From assembly GCF_025352645.1 (NCBI RefSeq), contig NZ_JANXSO010000049.1, forward strand, positions 1 to 49,904: a DNA stretch of 49,904 nt. Direction: 5' to 3'. The DNA comes from Iodobacter sp. GTDB lineage: Bacteria > Pseudomonadota > Gammaproteobacteria > Burkholderiales > Chitinibacteraceae. The translations under genes and the position numbers were made by a program. The notes below the pieces were generated by a model. That model did not search any database, had not been told where the DNA came from, and was given only the letters and a program-made list of their open reading frames with translations. Positions 35,189 through 44,402 of this stretch are shown here, piece after piece. Position 1 is the stretch's first letter, and every line of letters starts with the position of its first letter.

Positions 35189-37234
35189 TTAAGCGGCCAA
35201 GTCCTGCGCTTGGATGGCAGTTAATGCAATGGTAAACACAATATCATCCACCAATGCGCCGCGTGATAGATCATTCACCGGTTTACGCAAGCCTTGCAGC
35301 ATTGGGCCAACGCTCACTACATGGGCGCTGCGCTGCACGGCTTTATACGTGGTATTGCCGGTGTTTAGATCAGGGAAGACAAACACGGTAGCCTTACCCG
35401 CGACTGCACTGCTAGGTGCTTTTTGTGCGGCAACTTCAGCAACCGAAGCGGCGTCGTATTGCAAAGGGCCATCCAGAACTAGATCTGGGTACAGACTATG
35501 CGCAAGCGCGGTGGCTTCGCGTACTTTATCCACATCAGCACCGGCACCGGAGATCCCCGTGCTGTAGCTAATCATTGCCACCTTAGGATCTACGCCAAAA
35601 GCACGGGCGCTATCGGCGCTTTGCTTAGCGATTTCTGCCAGCTGAGTTGCATTTGGATTTGGGTTAATCGCGCAATCGCCATAAACCAAAACCTGCTCTG
35701 GCATCAGCATAAAGAACACTGACGACACAATAGACGAGCCTGGTGCCGTTTTAATCAGCTGCAAGGCTGGGCGCACGGTGCTGGCTGTGGTGTGGATCGC
35801 CCCAGACACCAAACCATCTACCTTATTTACCGCCAACATCATGGTTCCCAATACCACGGTGTCTTCAAGTTGTTGCAAGGCTTGTCCTTCGGTTAAGCCC
35901 TTACTCTTACGCAGCTCTACCATCGGTGCTACATACTCAGCCCGAACAACATCTGGATCAAGAATTTCTAAGCTAGCAGGCAATGAAACACCTTGTGCCG
36001 CAGCAATGGCTTCGATCGTGGCACGCTTGCCTAGCAATACGCAGTGGGCAATGCCTTTTTCTTCACAAATAATCGCGGCGCGAATGGTGCGTGGCTCTTC
36101 GCCCTCGGGTAAGACTACGGTTTTACGTGAAGAACGCGCTTTTTGAATCAGCTGATAGCGGAAAGCCGGTGGCGACATACGTGTTGATGGCGGCACTTTC
36201 ACCGCATTCATTAACATGGCCATATCAATTTGCTCGGCTACGGCATCCAGCACCAAATTCATGCGCTCGCTATCATCTTCTGCTACGGCAGGAGGCAATT
36301 GCGTGATGCGAATCGCGGTATTAAAGCTGTCGCTATCGGTACGCAAGACAGGAATCCCGCTATTTAAAGCCTGACGGGCTAATTCCAAGATGCGCTCGTC
36401 TGGCTTACTGGAATGCGTTAGCAGTAAGCCCGCCAACTGCACACCTTTACTGGCGGCCAGTGCGGTTGCCAGCATCACGTCGTCCCTATCCCCTGCGCTA
36501 ATCACTAGCGCACCCGCTTTTAGGCGCTCGATCACTTCGGGGACTGAACGTGCAGCAATCACCGTTTCTAATACACGGCGGTTTGCAATATCGCCTTCAA
36601 TCAAGATTTCCGCATTTAAATGCCGAGCAATATCTAAGGTGCGCGGAGCCATTAATACTGCGTCGTACTTAATGACGCCCCATAGCGCAATCCCATCTAG
36701 CTCATATTGAACAGAGGCCGCATCAAAGTTTTCAGCGGCTTTATTAAAGATTACCCCCGCCACTTTGCAACCTTCGTTTTTGAGCTGGCTAGCCGCAAGG
36801 CGAGATTCTGCCACCGCGCCAACGGCACGGGCATTGGCGACTAAGATGACTTCGGCTTGTAAGCTACGGGCAACTTCATTATTTAGGCGGGCAGTAAATG
36901 CATTGCTTGGATCTAAGTGCATGCCTTCAACCACCAGTACATCCACATCGTGGGCCGCCCCCATGCAAAGGCTAACAATATCTTCGAGTAATTCATCATT
37001 TTGCCCCGCCGAAACACGCGCAATCACTTGAGCAATGGAGAGCGAGTGCGGGCATTCAATTTGACAAATTTGCGCGGCAAAATGAGTGGAGCGCTCAATG
37101 CCGTGGTGTTCTTGTGACACCGGTTTAACAAAGCCTACTTTTAAGCCTTGATGTTGTAAGGCGCGAACTACGCCTAAAGAGACCGAAGTAAGGCCAACAT
37201 TTTGCCTTGTAGGTGCCACAAAAAAGGTTTGCAT
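35189..37234 (-). CDS. pta: Phosphate acetyltransferase, long form
   Basis: The 681-residue enzyme interconverts acetyl-CoA and acetyl phosphate. It has the three-part long form: an N-terminal P-loop-like (AAA_26/CobB-CobQ) domain (FFVAPTRQNVGLTSVSLGVVRAL), a central DRTGG domain (about 210-320), and the C-terminal catalytic PTA domain from about 365 (KTVVLPEGEEPRTIRAA, DGLVSGAIHTTASTVRPALQ, VYGDCAINPNPNATQLAEIA, GPMLQGLRKPVNDLSRGA). AGGAT precedes the ATG. Acetate kinase, its usual partner, is not in the window. Confidence 0.95.
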   Translation of the reverse strand: MQTFFVAPTRQNVGLTSVSLGVVRALQHQGLKVGFVKPVSQEHHGIERSTHFAAQICQIECPHSLSIAQVIARVSAGQNDELLEDIVSLCMGAAHDVDVLVVEGMHLDPSNAFTARLNNEVARSLQAEVILVANARAVGAVAESRLAASQLKNEGCKVAGVIFNKAAENFDAASVQYELDGIALWGVIKYDAVLMAPRTLDIARHLNAEILIEGDIANRRVLETVIAARSVPEVIERLKAGALVISAGDRDDVMLATALAASKGVQLAGLLLTHSSKPDERILELARQALNSGIPVLRTDSDSFNTAIRITQLPPAVAEDDSERMNLVLDAVAEQIDMAMLMNAVKVPPSTRMSPPAFRYQLIQKARSSRKTVVLPEGEEPRTIRAAIICEEKGIAHCVLLGKRATIEAIAAAQGVSLPASLEILDPDVVRAEYVAPMVELRKSKGLTEGQALQQLEDTVVLGTMMLAVNKVDGLVSGAIHTTASTVRPALQLIKTAPGSSIVSSVFFMLMPEQVLVYGDCAINPNPNATQLAEIAKQSADSARAFGVDPKVAMISYSTGISGAGADVDKVREATALAHSLYPDLVLDGPLQYDAASVAEVAAQKAPSSAVAGKATVFVFPDLNTGNTTYKAVQRSAHVVSVGPMLQGLRKPVNDLSRGALVDDIVFTIALTAIQAQDLAA

Positions 37235-37789
37235 AATTTAATCCTAAGCTCGCCGCAAGCTGGGTTACGGCTAAAAAACAGTAGTTTGTATGACAAACAG
37301 GCAAAGCGCCTGTAAAGGCCGTCAATGTAGAACAAAGTGCCGCTTTTAGGTCGGCAACTTTCACACCTCGCGCAGCAACTTTGTTCCAAGTCATAAAAAA
37401 ACACGATCATTAGCCGCTCTAGACGTAAATACTCACTAAATACCAATTCTATAGCGTAGTTTACAAAGCACAGTATGGACTTTTCAGCGCAGGGGCAAAT
37501 GCAAGAGATAAAGGAGAGCGCGTGCAAAACTTATAAAAACATAGCCCAAAACGACCCAACCCAAGGCCAAAATAACTGAGATCAATTCCCTACCTGTTTT
37601 AGGAGCCGTTGACAATTAGTTCGCGGCGGCACTGGCTGCGGTTTTGAAACGAAACAAAGCAATAGCCCCTGACGATTGCTTAAGTAGGGCTGTCGCCCTG
37701 CTTTATATCAAAGAATCGTTTAGAATCACCTTGCTGCCATGCAGCCGCAGCAGTCAAACGTTTTCCATCCATCACCTTAGGTGAGTTTT
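37235..37789. other. 555-bp intergenic region between pta and parA
   Basis: Divergent promoters for pta (minus) and the ParA-family gene (plus) must lie here. The only clear structure is a 9-bp hairpin with one G-T pair (37682-37690 with 37695-37703, AGTAGGGC arms), similar to the GTAGGG repeats elsewhere. No RNA gene was recognised and small ORFs lack protein character. Confidence 0.5.
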
Positions 37790-38575
37790 ATGACGGTTAT
37801 TGTCGTTTTTAATCAAAAAGGTGGCGTAGGCAAAACCACGGTGACGGCCAATTTAGCGGCAGCTATCGCAAAAAATGGTGTGGAACCACTCGTTATTGAT
37901 TTAGACCCACAAGCTCACCTCACCTCGCTCTATGGCATTAAGCCTAAGAGTAGCCAGAGTATTTACCGGTTTTTTCAGGGCGCAAGCACCCTTTCAGATT
38001 TAATCATCCCCAGAGACGATGGCATTAACTTTGTGCCATCGCACCTAGAGCTAGGTAAAGTAGATGCGCAGCTTACACGGCACAAAGATCACGTTTGGCG
38101 GCTAAAGCTAGCGCTGACCGCCGAGATGCTCTCAGGCTTTGGCCTGCCCATTATTATTGATTGCACCCCTACCCTTGGCGTGTTGTCGTTTTCGGCAATG
38201 TTTGCTGCAGATATTATTCTGGCTCCCGTAGCGGCGGAATACCTAGCCCTGAACGGAGCAATGCAACTGGCACAGACCTTAAAGGGATTAGAAAAATTCC
38301 AAGCCCGTAAACCCCGGCGCTATTTAATTAACCGCTACACCCCAGGGCAAATTACCGCCGAAACCGTAGCGGGTCAGCTGACTAAGCATTTTCCTGGTGA
38401 AGTGCTTAAAACGCGGATTCGGGAGCAAGAAGCGCTATCGGCGGCCGTGGGTAGCGGATCAAATATTTTTGATTTTGCCCCAAGCTCTGGTGCTGCAGCT
38501 GACTTTACTTTTTTGCTTGATGAACTCATCGAAAGTAACTTAATTTCGCTTTCGCTGGATCTACCGTTCGAGTAA
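37790..38575 (+). CDS. ParA/Soj-family ATPase
   Basis: The 261-residue protein has a deviant Walker A (VVFNQKGGVGKTTVTANLAAA, about 4-24), switch motif LVIDLDPQAHLTSLYG and IIIDCTPTLG. These place it in the ParA/MinD family of ATP-dependent positioning proteins. AGGTGA lies before the ATG at 37790; the GTG three codons upstream is less likely. No parB gene or parS-like site was found next to it, so it is an orphan, perhaps positioning a cytoplasmic cargo (chemotaxis cluster, PHA granule, other) rather than the chromosome. The cargo is unknown. Confidence 0.88.
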   Translation: MTVIVVFNQKGGVGKTTVTANLAAAIAKNGVEPLVIDLDPQAHLTSLYGIKPKSSQSIYRFFQGASTLSDLIIPRDDGINFVPSHLELGKVDAQLTRHKDHVWRLKLALTAEMLSGFGLPIIIDCTPTLGVLSFSAMFAADIILAPVAAEYLALNGAMQLAQTLKGLEKFQARKPRRYLINRYTPGQITAETVAGQLTKHFPGEVLKTRIREQEALSAAVGSGSNIFDFAPSSGAAADFTFLLDELIESNLISLSLDLPFE

Positions 38576-38777
38576 GATTTAATCTTAAATACATCTAGAT
38601 GGTTCACGCTTTAAAACAGGCGTTCTACCCAATTTAAGCAGCATATTTGCTTAAGCTAAACAAACGCAGGACTACGCAGCAATACTCCGGCAAAAATCTT
38701 ACAGCTCTGTTAATATTTGCCCCCATATTACGTCACTTGTTTTACCTTATTACCCTGCACTCTGGAATCAACGTCTT

Positions 38778-40739
38778 ATGTTTAACGCCGTACCGCTTTC
38801 TGAACAACTGCAGCAATACTTCGGTTTTAGCCAATTTCGTCATGGACAGCGTGAAGTTGTTGAAGCATTGGTTAATGGGCATTCGGCGATGGCCATTTTT
38901 CCGACAGGATCAGGAAAATCACTGTGTTATCAACTGGCGGCTTTACAAATGCCGCATCTTACTTTGGTGATTTCTCCTCTTTTGGCCTTAATGCGCGATC
39001 AACTGGCGTTTTTACACAGTAAGGGTATTCGTGCCGCTGCCATTGATTCCAGCCAAAGCCGCGAAGAAACCCAGCAAGTGATGCAAGATGTACAGCAGGG
39101 CGAGCTAAAAATTTTAATGGTTTCGGTCGAGCGTTTAAAAAATGAGCGTTTTCGCCGCTTTATCAGCCAAGTATCTGTTTCATTACTGGTGATTGACGAA
39201 GCCCACTGCATTTCGGAATGGGGGCATAATTTCCGCCCTGATTACCTAAAGCTGCCTGATTACAAAAAAGAACTCAATATCCCGCAAGCCCTGCTGCTCA
39301 CCGCCACCGCCACCCCAGCGGTTATCCAAGACATGGCCAGCAAATTTGCTATTAGCGCCGAGCACATTACGGTAACGGGCTTTTACCGCAGCAATTTGCA
39401 CTTACATATCCGCCCCGTAGACAGCACCCAAAAAGATTCAACCCTGATCCATCTACTCGGCAAAACGCCTAACGCCCCCTGTGTGGTGTATGTAACGCAG
39501 CAGCAAACCGCTGAAACCGTGGCGAATAAATTGCAGGTAGCCGGCATTCACGCTACGGCTTATCACGCGGGCTTAGATAACCTAGTGCGCCAGCAGATTC
39601 AAGATGATTTTATGCAAGGCAAATCACAAGTGATTGTGGCAACGATTGCCTTTGGAATGGGGATTGATAAAAGCGATATTCGCCAAGTGATCCATTACGA
39701 TTTACCCAAATCAGTAGAAAACTATAGCCAAGAAATTGGCCGCGCTGGGCGTGATGGCGAAAAATCGCTCTGCACATTATTAGGCAGCCAAGATGGGCTT
39801 AATCTGCTGCAAAACTTTGTTTATGGTGATACGCCAGAGCAAGCATCCATTGCCAAAGTATTACAAAATATTGTGGATGAAACGGCCAATGGCCAATGGG
39901 AAATGACATTGTTTAATTTGTCATCCCAAAGCAATATCCGCCAATTGCCTTTAAAAACCTTGCTGGTGTATTTAAATATGCAAGGCAAGATTAAGCCGCT
40001 CTATAGCTATTACAGCGAATACCGCTTTGTCTTGCAAATGAGCGAAGCCGATTTACTGGGTCATTTTAATAGCGATCGGCGCGAGTTTATTGCCACCTTG
40101 CTCAAGCATTCTAAATTAGCTAGAACATGGTATAGCTTTGATTTTATATCTTTTTTAAATGAGTTTCCCGAGCAGCGCCAACGCGCCGTAGCCGCGCTAG
40201 AATATCTAGACGAAGCGGGTTTTTTGCGCTTAGAAACCAAACAAATGACCGATGTTTTTCAGGTATTAAATCCCATTGATCCGGCACAATTATCCTTAAG
40301 CCTATATCAGCAATTTAGCCAAAAAGAGCATAACGAGCTTAATCGGCTCAGCCAAATGCTGGACTTATTTGAAAGCCCCGAATGCCTAAGCCATACGCTG
40401 GCCAAATACTTTGGCGATAACGCCGCCCCAGCTCAATGCGGCCATTGCAGCGTATGCCACGGCAAGCCCGCCACCCTACCCCTTGCTCCTGAGTTGGTTG
40501 AGCTTGAGCGCTTAGATTTAAACGCCATGTGCCAAGACCTGGTAAATAAAGCAGGCAAGCCACTGAGCGCACATCTACTCAGCTGTTTTTTATGCGGCAT
40601 TACCCTACCCCACCTCACCAAATATCGCGCCAGCAAAATGACTTATTTTGGCAAATTAGCGGATTACCCGTTTGCTGAGGTGAGGGCTACATTGTTATTG
40701 GAAGCCATCTTGCCTAGTGATAACAGTAGTGCCGCTTAA
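38778..40739 (+). CDS. RecQ-family helicase with displaced zinc domain
   Basis: The 653-residue protein has a full RecQ helicase core: FGFSQFRHGQREVV, FPTGSGKSLCYQ (Walker A, 42-49), LVISPLLALMRDQ, VIDEAHCISEWGHNFRP, LTATATP, ATIAFGMGIDKSDIRQVIHYDLPKS and QEIGRAGRDG. In E. coli RecQ the zinc-binding cysteines follow the core directly, then a winged helix and HRDC domain. Here about 180 residues intervene before a likely zinc site (C536, C554, C557, C560 in CGHCSVC). No HRDC domain is seen, and about 90 further residues close the protein. It probably unwinds DNA 3'-5' but is not orthologous to standard RecQ. Confidence 0.88.
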   Translation: MFNAVPLSEQLQQYFGFSQFRHGQREVVEALVNGHSAMAIFPTGSGKSLCYQLAALQMPHLTLVISPLLALMRDQLAFLHSKGIRAAAIDSSQSREETQQVMQDVQQGELKILMVSVERLKNERFRRFISQVSVSLLVIDEAHCISEWGHNFRPDYLKLPDYKKELNIPQALLLTATATPAVIQDMASKFAISAEHITVTGFYRSNLHLHIRPVDSTQKDSTLIHLLGKTPNAPCVVYVTQQQTAETVANKLQVAGIHATAYHAGLDNLVRQQIQDDFMQGKSQVIVATIAFGMGIDKSDIRQVIHYDLPKSVENYSQEIGRAGRDGEKSLCTLLGSQDGLNLLQNFVYGDTPEQASIAKVLQNIVDETANGQWEMTLFNLSSQSNIRQLPLKTLLVYLNMQGKIKPLYSYYSEYRFVLQMSEADLLGHFNSDRREFIATLLKHSKLARTWYSFDFISFLNEFPEQRQRAVAALEYLDEAGFLRLETKQMTDVFQVLNPIDPAQLSLSLYQQFSQKEHNELNRLSQMLDLFESPECLSHTLAKYFGDNAAPAQCGHCSVCHGKPATLPLAPELVELERLDLNAMCQDLVNKAGKPLSAHLLSCFLCGITLPHLTKYRASKMTYFGKLADYPFAEVRATLLLEAILPSDNSSAA

Positions 40740-40857
40740 GTTGTGGAAATCTCCCCTAAAGTAAGCTGCTATTCTCAAGCGATCACCTACTCGTAGATCG
40801 CAAGCCTCGCCATTGCGGCGTAGAATGTGCTGTTTTTTGCGCATTTTTGAGATTCCT

Positions 40858-41424
40858 ATGGCCAAACTTTACTTTCGCTACTCCGCCATGAATGCGGGAA
40901 AATCTACCGCCATGCTGCAAGTTGCGCATAATTATGAAGAGCGCAATATGCAAATTGCCCTCTTTACCGCAGCCATTGATGATAGACACAGCGTGGGCAC
41001 CGTGGCATCGCGGCTGGGGGTGACGCGCTCTGCTGAGATTTTTAGCGTGGATACAGACTTTAGCCAGCTGTTTGCCGATAGATCAGTGGCCTGCATTTTG
41101 ATTGATGAGGCGCAGTTTTTAAGCCCAGAGCAGGTTAAGCAGCTACATATCTTGGCTCACCAAAAGAATTTACCCGTGATTTGCTATGGCCTACGCGCTG
41201 ATTTCTTAGGTATGCCCTTCCCCGGCTCCGCCTATTTGCTAGCACTGGCTGATGATTTAGAAGAGATGAAAACAATTTGCTTGTGCGGCAAAAAAGCCAC
41301 TATGAATGCCAGATTCAATGCTGCAGGCTTGCGTGAAGTATCCGGTGAGCAAATTGTGATCGGCGGCAATTCTCGCTACCTAGCCATGTGCGCCAAATGC
41401 TATTACGCGGCGAAAACAACTTAA
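40858..41424 (+). CDS. tdk: Thymidine kinase
   Basis: The 188-residue type II thymidine kinase salvages thymidine to dTMP. It has the P-loop FRYSAMNAGKSTAML (about 6-20), ILIDEAQFL, the lasso-region residues YGLRADFLGMPFPGS and four zinc-binding cysteines (CLCGKK and CAKCYY). The ATG at 40858 matches family starts; 15 upstream in-frame codons are off-family. The ribosome site is weak. It stands alone after the RecQ-like gene (118-base gap). Confidence 0.95.
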   Translation: MAKLYFRYSAMNAGKSTAMLQVAHNYEERNMQIALFTAAIDDRHSVGTVASRLGVTRSAEIFSVDTDFSQLFADRSVACILIDEAQFLSPEQVKQLHILAHQKNLPVICYGLRADFLGMPFPGSAYLLALADDLEEMKTICLCGKKATMNARFNAAGLREVSGEQIVIGGNSRYLAMCAKCYYAAKTT

Positions 41425-41466
41425 AACACCTAATGATAAAAGCCTTAGGGGCGCTGCTCAATATCG

Positions 41467-41490
41467 GATGCAGCAAGCAGCACTCCTACC
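41467..41490. repeat. REP-like sequence (GCAGCAAGCAGC type)
   Basis: GATGCAGCAAGCAGCACTCC is the inverted counterpart of the sequence at 35013-35040, within the tdk-chemoreceptor interval. A partly complementary GGGGCGCTGCTC lies just upstream (41448-41459), so the two could pair. Confidence 0.4.
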
Positions 41491-41598
41491 ACGCCTTTGT
41501 TTTCGTGATTGGCAAATCGTAGCGTTAGCTTTATGTAAGTCACTTAACCTACATTGTTTTACTTACTCCGTATTTTAAATGCCGATAAAAATCAACAC

Positions 41599-41617
41599 GA
41601 TAACAATTATCATTACT
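41599..41617 (+). promoter_or_regulatory. Possible Fur box upstream of the chemoreceptor
   Basis: GATAACAATTATCATTACT matches the 19-bp Fur consensus (GATAATGATAATCATTATC) at roughly 13 positions, with the inverted GATAA-N-TTATC core. It lies about 70 bases before the start codon. Iron control of this receptor is inference; no iron-uptake gene is adjacent. Confidence 0.4.
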
Positions 41618-41689
41618 ATATTTATGACAATTTTATAGATAAGCCGCTATCATCGCCCCCCGTTTTGCTCCTCGCGTTTTAAAACCCCC

Positions 41690-43294
41690 ATGACGATTTC
41701 CAAACGACTGATTTTACTGATCACGCTAGCGCTTACATCTTCTTTACTAATTGCCACCATTGCTTGGCAGCAATTAAATTATGCGAATGAATCGCTACAA
41801 AGAATGGCTGAGCAAAATATCCCTGCCATCCATACCTTAAATAAAATTAGTCTGGCATTTAAAGAGCGCCGTGTGCAGCTGTACCAGCACATTATGGCAA
41901 AGGATCTTGCAAGCAAAAAAACACATGAGCCAAAGATTATGGCTTTAAACCAAGATATTGAAGACGCAGCTCGTCTGCTTAATACTAGCCAGCTCAGCAG
42001 CAGCACCGGCGAGCTGAGTGCAGCGCTTGCAGCTTACACACCTGTATTTACGGAAGTACTCAAGCTCTCGCAAGAAAATAATGAAGATGAGGCTCAAGCC
42101 TATGTTCAAGCCTTTGGCACAACCGTAGGAATGCGGGTAAATGCCGCCTTAAAAAACCTTGCTGACGCCAATACTCGCGCCATTAATCAAGAGCGTGAGC
42201 AGTTTAATGCTGAGCAGCAGCAGGCTAAGTGGGTGTTTCTTAGCATTGTGCTCATGAGCTGCTTAATGCTGCTGAGCTTAGGCACGTATATTTACACCCA
42301 AATCCGTAAGCCTTTACAAAGCACAGTAAGCACGATGCAAAGCATTGCCGACCATATGAATTTATCGCTGCGTATTCCGCAAACCAGCCGCGATGAAATT
42401 GGCCAAATGGTGCAAACCATTAATCAAGTCTTGGCCCAGATACAAAGCTCGTTTCAGCAAATTAAGCAAAGTAGCTTAGATGTAAACCAAGCGGCAGGAG
42501 GCTTGGCGCAAATGGCGGAGCAGCAGGCAGGCAATGCAGAGGCCGCCAGCGAAACCGCTTCTTCTATGGCAGCAACCGTTGAAGAAGTCAGCAGCAGCAT
42601 TCACTTAATCGCCGAGCGCAGCCAAGAAACGCATCAACTTAGCCAAGCCGCATTTAGCCAAGCCGAACAAGGCATCGCCGTAATTGACAACACCGTAGAG
42701 CAAATTTACGGCATTGCTGCTCAGGTTGATGAAGCCTCCCGTGAGCTGGGTGAGCTACAAGAGCGCAATAAAGAAATCCAAAGTATGGTGCAAATCATTA
42801 AGGAAATTGCCGATCAAACCAGCTTACTGGCGCTGAACGCCGCCATTGAAGCCGCCCGCGCAGGCGAAGAAGGCCGTGGCTTTGCCGTGGTGGCCGATGA
42901 GGTGCGTAAGCTTGCCGAGCGAACCACCCGCTCTACCCAGCAAATTGTAGCCTCGGTGGACCGTATTCATCAGGGAGCAAACCGTGCAGCGGAGCGTATG
43001 TTGGATGTGGTTGGCCGTGTGGATCAAGGTGTTTCTATGGTTGGGGAAGCGGGCAAATCTATGCGCGAAATCCGCAAGGCATCGCAAAATGTAGCGGCGC
43101 AAGTCAGTGATATTTCTTTAGCTATTCGTGAGCAAAGCACTGCCAGCCACGCCATGGCCATGCAGGTTGAGCGCACCGCTAGCATGGCCGAAGAAGCCCA
43201 CGCCGCCGCAAGGCATGAAGCAGATTCGGCCAAGCAATTACGTCAGCTAGCCGATGCAATGCAGAGCGAAGTAAATCGTTACCAGCTCAGCTAA
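41690..43294 (+). CDS. Methyl-accepting chemotaxis protein
   Basis: The 534-residue chemoreceptor has a membrane helix at about 6-26 and a roughly 160-residue periplasmic helical sensor of the four-helix-bundle type. A second helix ([22 protein letters not shown]), HAMP and the cytoplasmic signalling domain follow. The hairpin tip [39 protein letters not shown] starts at about residue 374 and is what CheA and CheW bind. No C-terminal CheR-docking pentapeptide is present. The ligand is unknown. A putative Fur box lies upstream. Confidence 0.95.
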   Translation: MTISKRLILLITLALTSSLLIATIAWQQLNYANESLQRMAEQNIPAIHTLNKISLAFKERRVQLYQHIMAKDLASKKTHEPKIMALNQDIEDAARLLNTSQLSSSTGELSAALAAYTPVFTEVLKLSQENNEDEAQAYVQAFGTTVGMRVNAALKNLADANTRAINQEREQFNAEQQQAKWVFLSIVLMSCLMLLSLGTYIYTQIRKPLQSTVSTMQSIADHMNLSLRIPQTSRDEIGQMVQTINQVLAQIQSSFQQIKQSSLDVNQAAGGLAQMAEQQAGNAEAASETASSMAATVEEVSSSIHLIAERSQETHQLSQAAFSQAEQGIAVIDNTVEQIYGIAAQVDEASRELGELQERNKEIQSMVQIIKEIADQTSLLALNAAIEAARAGEEGRGFAVVADEVRKLAERTTRSTQQIVASVDRIHQGANRAAERMLDVVGRVDQGVSMVGEAGKSMREIRKASQNVAAQVSDISLAIREQSTASHAMAMQVERTASMAEEAHAAARHEADSAKQLRQLADAMQSEVNRYQLS

Positions 43295-43305
43295 GTAAGA
43301 CTTTC

Positions 43306-43376
43306 CCTGATTATGTCTCTTACTCAAATAAAGCCATATATTACATGTAGGGCAATGAGCAAGAGGCATACTCAGG
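43306..43376. repeat. 71-bp miniature inverted-repeat element
   Basis: The left end 43306-43326 (CCTGATTATGTCTCTTACTC...) and the right end 43356-43376 are inverted copies matching at about 17 of 21 positions. They flank only 29 bases, which include GTAGGGCAATG. The left end matches 32958-32978 and 119-139. The element starts 11 bases after the chemoreceptor stop, so it may also form its 3' hairpin. Confidence 0.8.
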
Positions 43377-43584
43377 AGACTTTTTAGAGCGGCTGCACTC
43401 CGCCTTAAAAAACGCAAGCCATGATGATGAACACCTAGATCAGTATGTATCAGCAGCAGTTGCTCCTCTTTCCCATGTCATGCCAATATTCACACCAAAT
43501 GCAACTGACTTGCACAAGAGGGCAATAAATTGCTATTGTTCGCCTTGATGCTGCAATGATGCACAATAAAAATCGGAGATGGGC

Positions 43585-43686
43585 GTGAAAGGTTTATTTG
43601 AAATGGCCGCATGGCAGCGCGTACTGTGTGTGCTGCCTTTATTACTGCTGCTATGGGCACTGACCGATTGGGCCATGCAAGCATGA
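43585..43686 (+). CDS. 33-residue single-span membrane peptide heading the metal-uptake operon
   Basis: The ORF reads MKGLFEMAAWQRV, then a hydrophobic run (LCVLPLLLLLWALTDW), then AMQA. A basic N-terminus and one membrane span suggest an inner-membrane peptide. GGAG lies 6 bases before the GTG at 43585; an ATG two codons upstream (43579) abuts the site and is less likely. Its stop overlaps the ATPase start by ATGA, so the two are translationally coupled. It could be a small subunit of the transporter or a translational leader; its family is not recognised. Confidence 0.6.
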   Translation: MKGLFEMAAWQRVLCVLPLLLLLWALTDWAMQA

Positions 43687-44402
43687 TTGAAGTACATCAC
43701 CTCACCCTCTGCTACCGCGATAGAACCGCGGTGCATGCATTATCTGGCCGGTTTGAAACCGGCAGCCACACTGCCGTGGTTGGCCCAAATGGTGCTGGAA
43801 AATCCACCTTATTAGCCGCTTTGGCAGGGATTAAATCGGCCGATCAAGGCCATGTACATACCCATGGTAAGCTGGCTTTTTTAGCCCAGCTTTCCACCCT
43901 AGACAAGCAATTTCCATTAATGGTGAGAGAGCTGGCTTTAGCGGGCGCTTGGTCTAGGCGTGGCGCGTGGCGTGGCCTCTCGAAGCAAGACCGCTTGCAG
44001 GCCGATGCCGCTCTAGATCGCGTGGGCTTAAGCGATTTTGCTAATGCCCCGATTAGTAATTTATCCGGTGGCCAGCTACAACGCGCCCGCTTTGCACGGC
44101 TGATTGTTGAAGATGCTGATGTGCTATTGCTGGACGAGCCTTTTGCCAATGTGGATAGCACCACGGTGGATAAGCTTTTAGAAGTACAAGACGATTGGCA
44201 TCGGCAAGGAAAAACCCAAATCACCGTCTTGCATGATATCTCGCAAGTGCGCGCTCACTATCCGCAAACCCTGCTGTTGGCGCAATCGGCGATTGCCTGG
44301 GGTAATACCACAGACGTACTCACGAATGAATTACTTGCCGAGGCAAACCGCCGTGCCCAACACTGGCGCAATGATGCTGCATGGTGTGAGGTATGCGAAT
44401 AA
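43683..44402 (+). CDS. Metal ABC transporter ATPase (ZnuC/AztA type)
   Basis: The 239-residue ATPase has AVVGPNGAGKSTLL (Walker A, 34-42), LSGGQLQRARFARL (signature from 127), VLLLDEPFANVD (Walker B, 147-153) and the switch histidine H184 in VLHDIS. Sequence style and neighbours place it with the zinc/manganese importers. It overlaps the small membrane peptide by 4 bases and the permease by 1 (TAATG), a tightly coupled operon. The metal is most likely zinc, judged from the binding protein's histidine-rich loop. Confidence 0.9.
   Translation: MIEVHHLTLCYRDRTAVHALSGRFETGSHTAVVGPNGAGKSTLLAALAGIKSADQGHVHTHGKLAFLAQLSTLDKQFPLMVRELALAGAWSRRGAWRGLSKQDRLQADAALDRVGLSDFANAPISNLSGGQLQRARFARLIVEDADVLLLDEPFANVDSTTVDKLLEVQDDWHRQGKTQITVLHDISQVRAHYPQTLLLAQSAIAWGNTTDVLTNELLAEANRRAQHWRNDAAWCEVCE

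Noticed and set aside
37174-37527. 117-codon minus-strand ORF upstream of pta
   Set aside because: It overlaps the pta start in another frame; cysteine-rich random-looking sequence with no good start.
43490-43578. Zur box before the metal-uptake operon
   Set aside because: Several weak palindromes are present (around GCAATAAATTGC), but none matches a known Zur consensus well enough.
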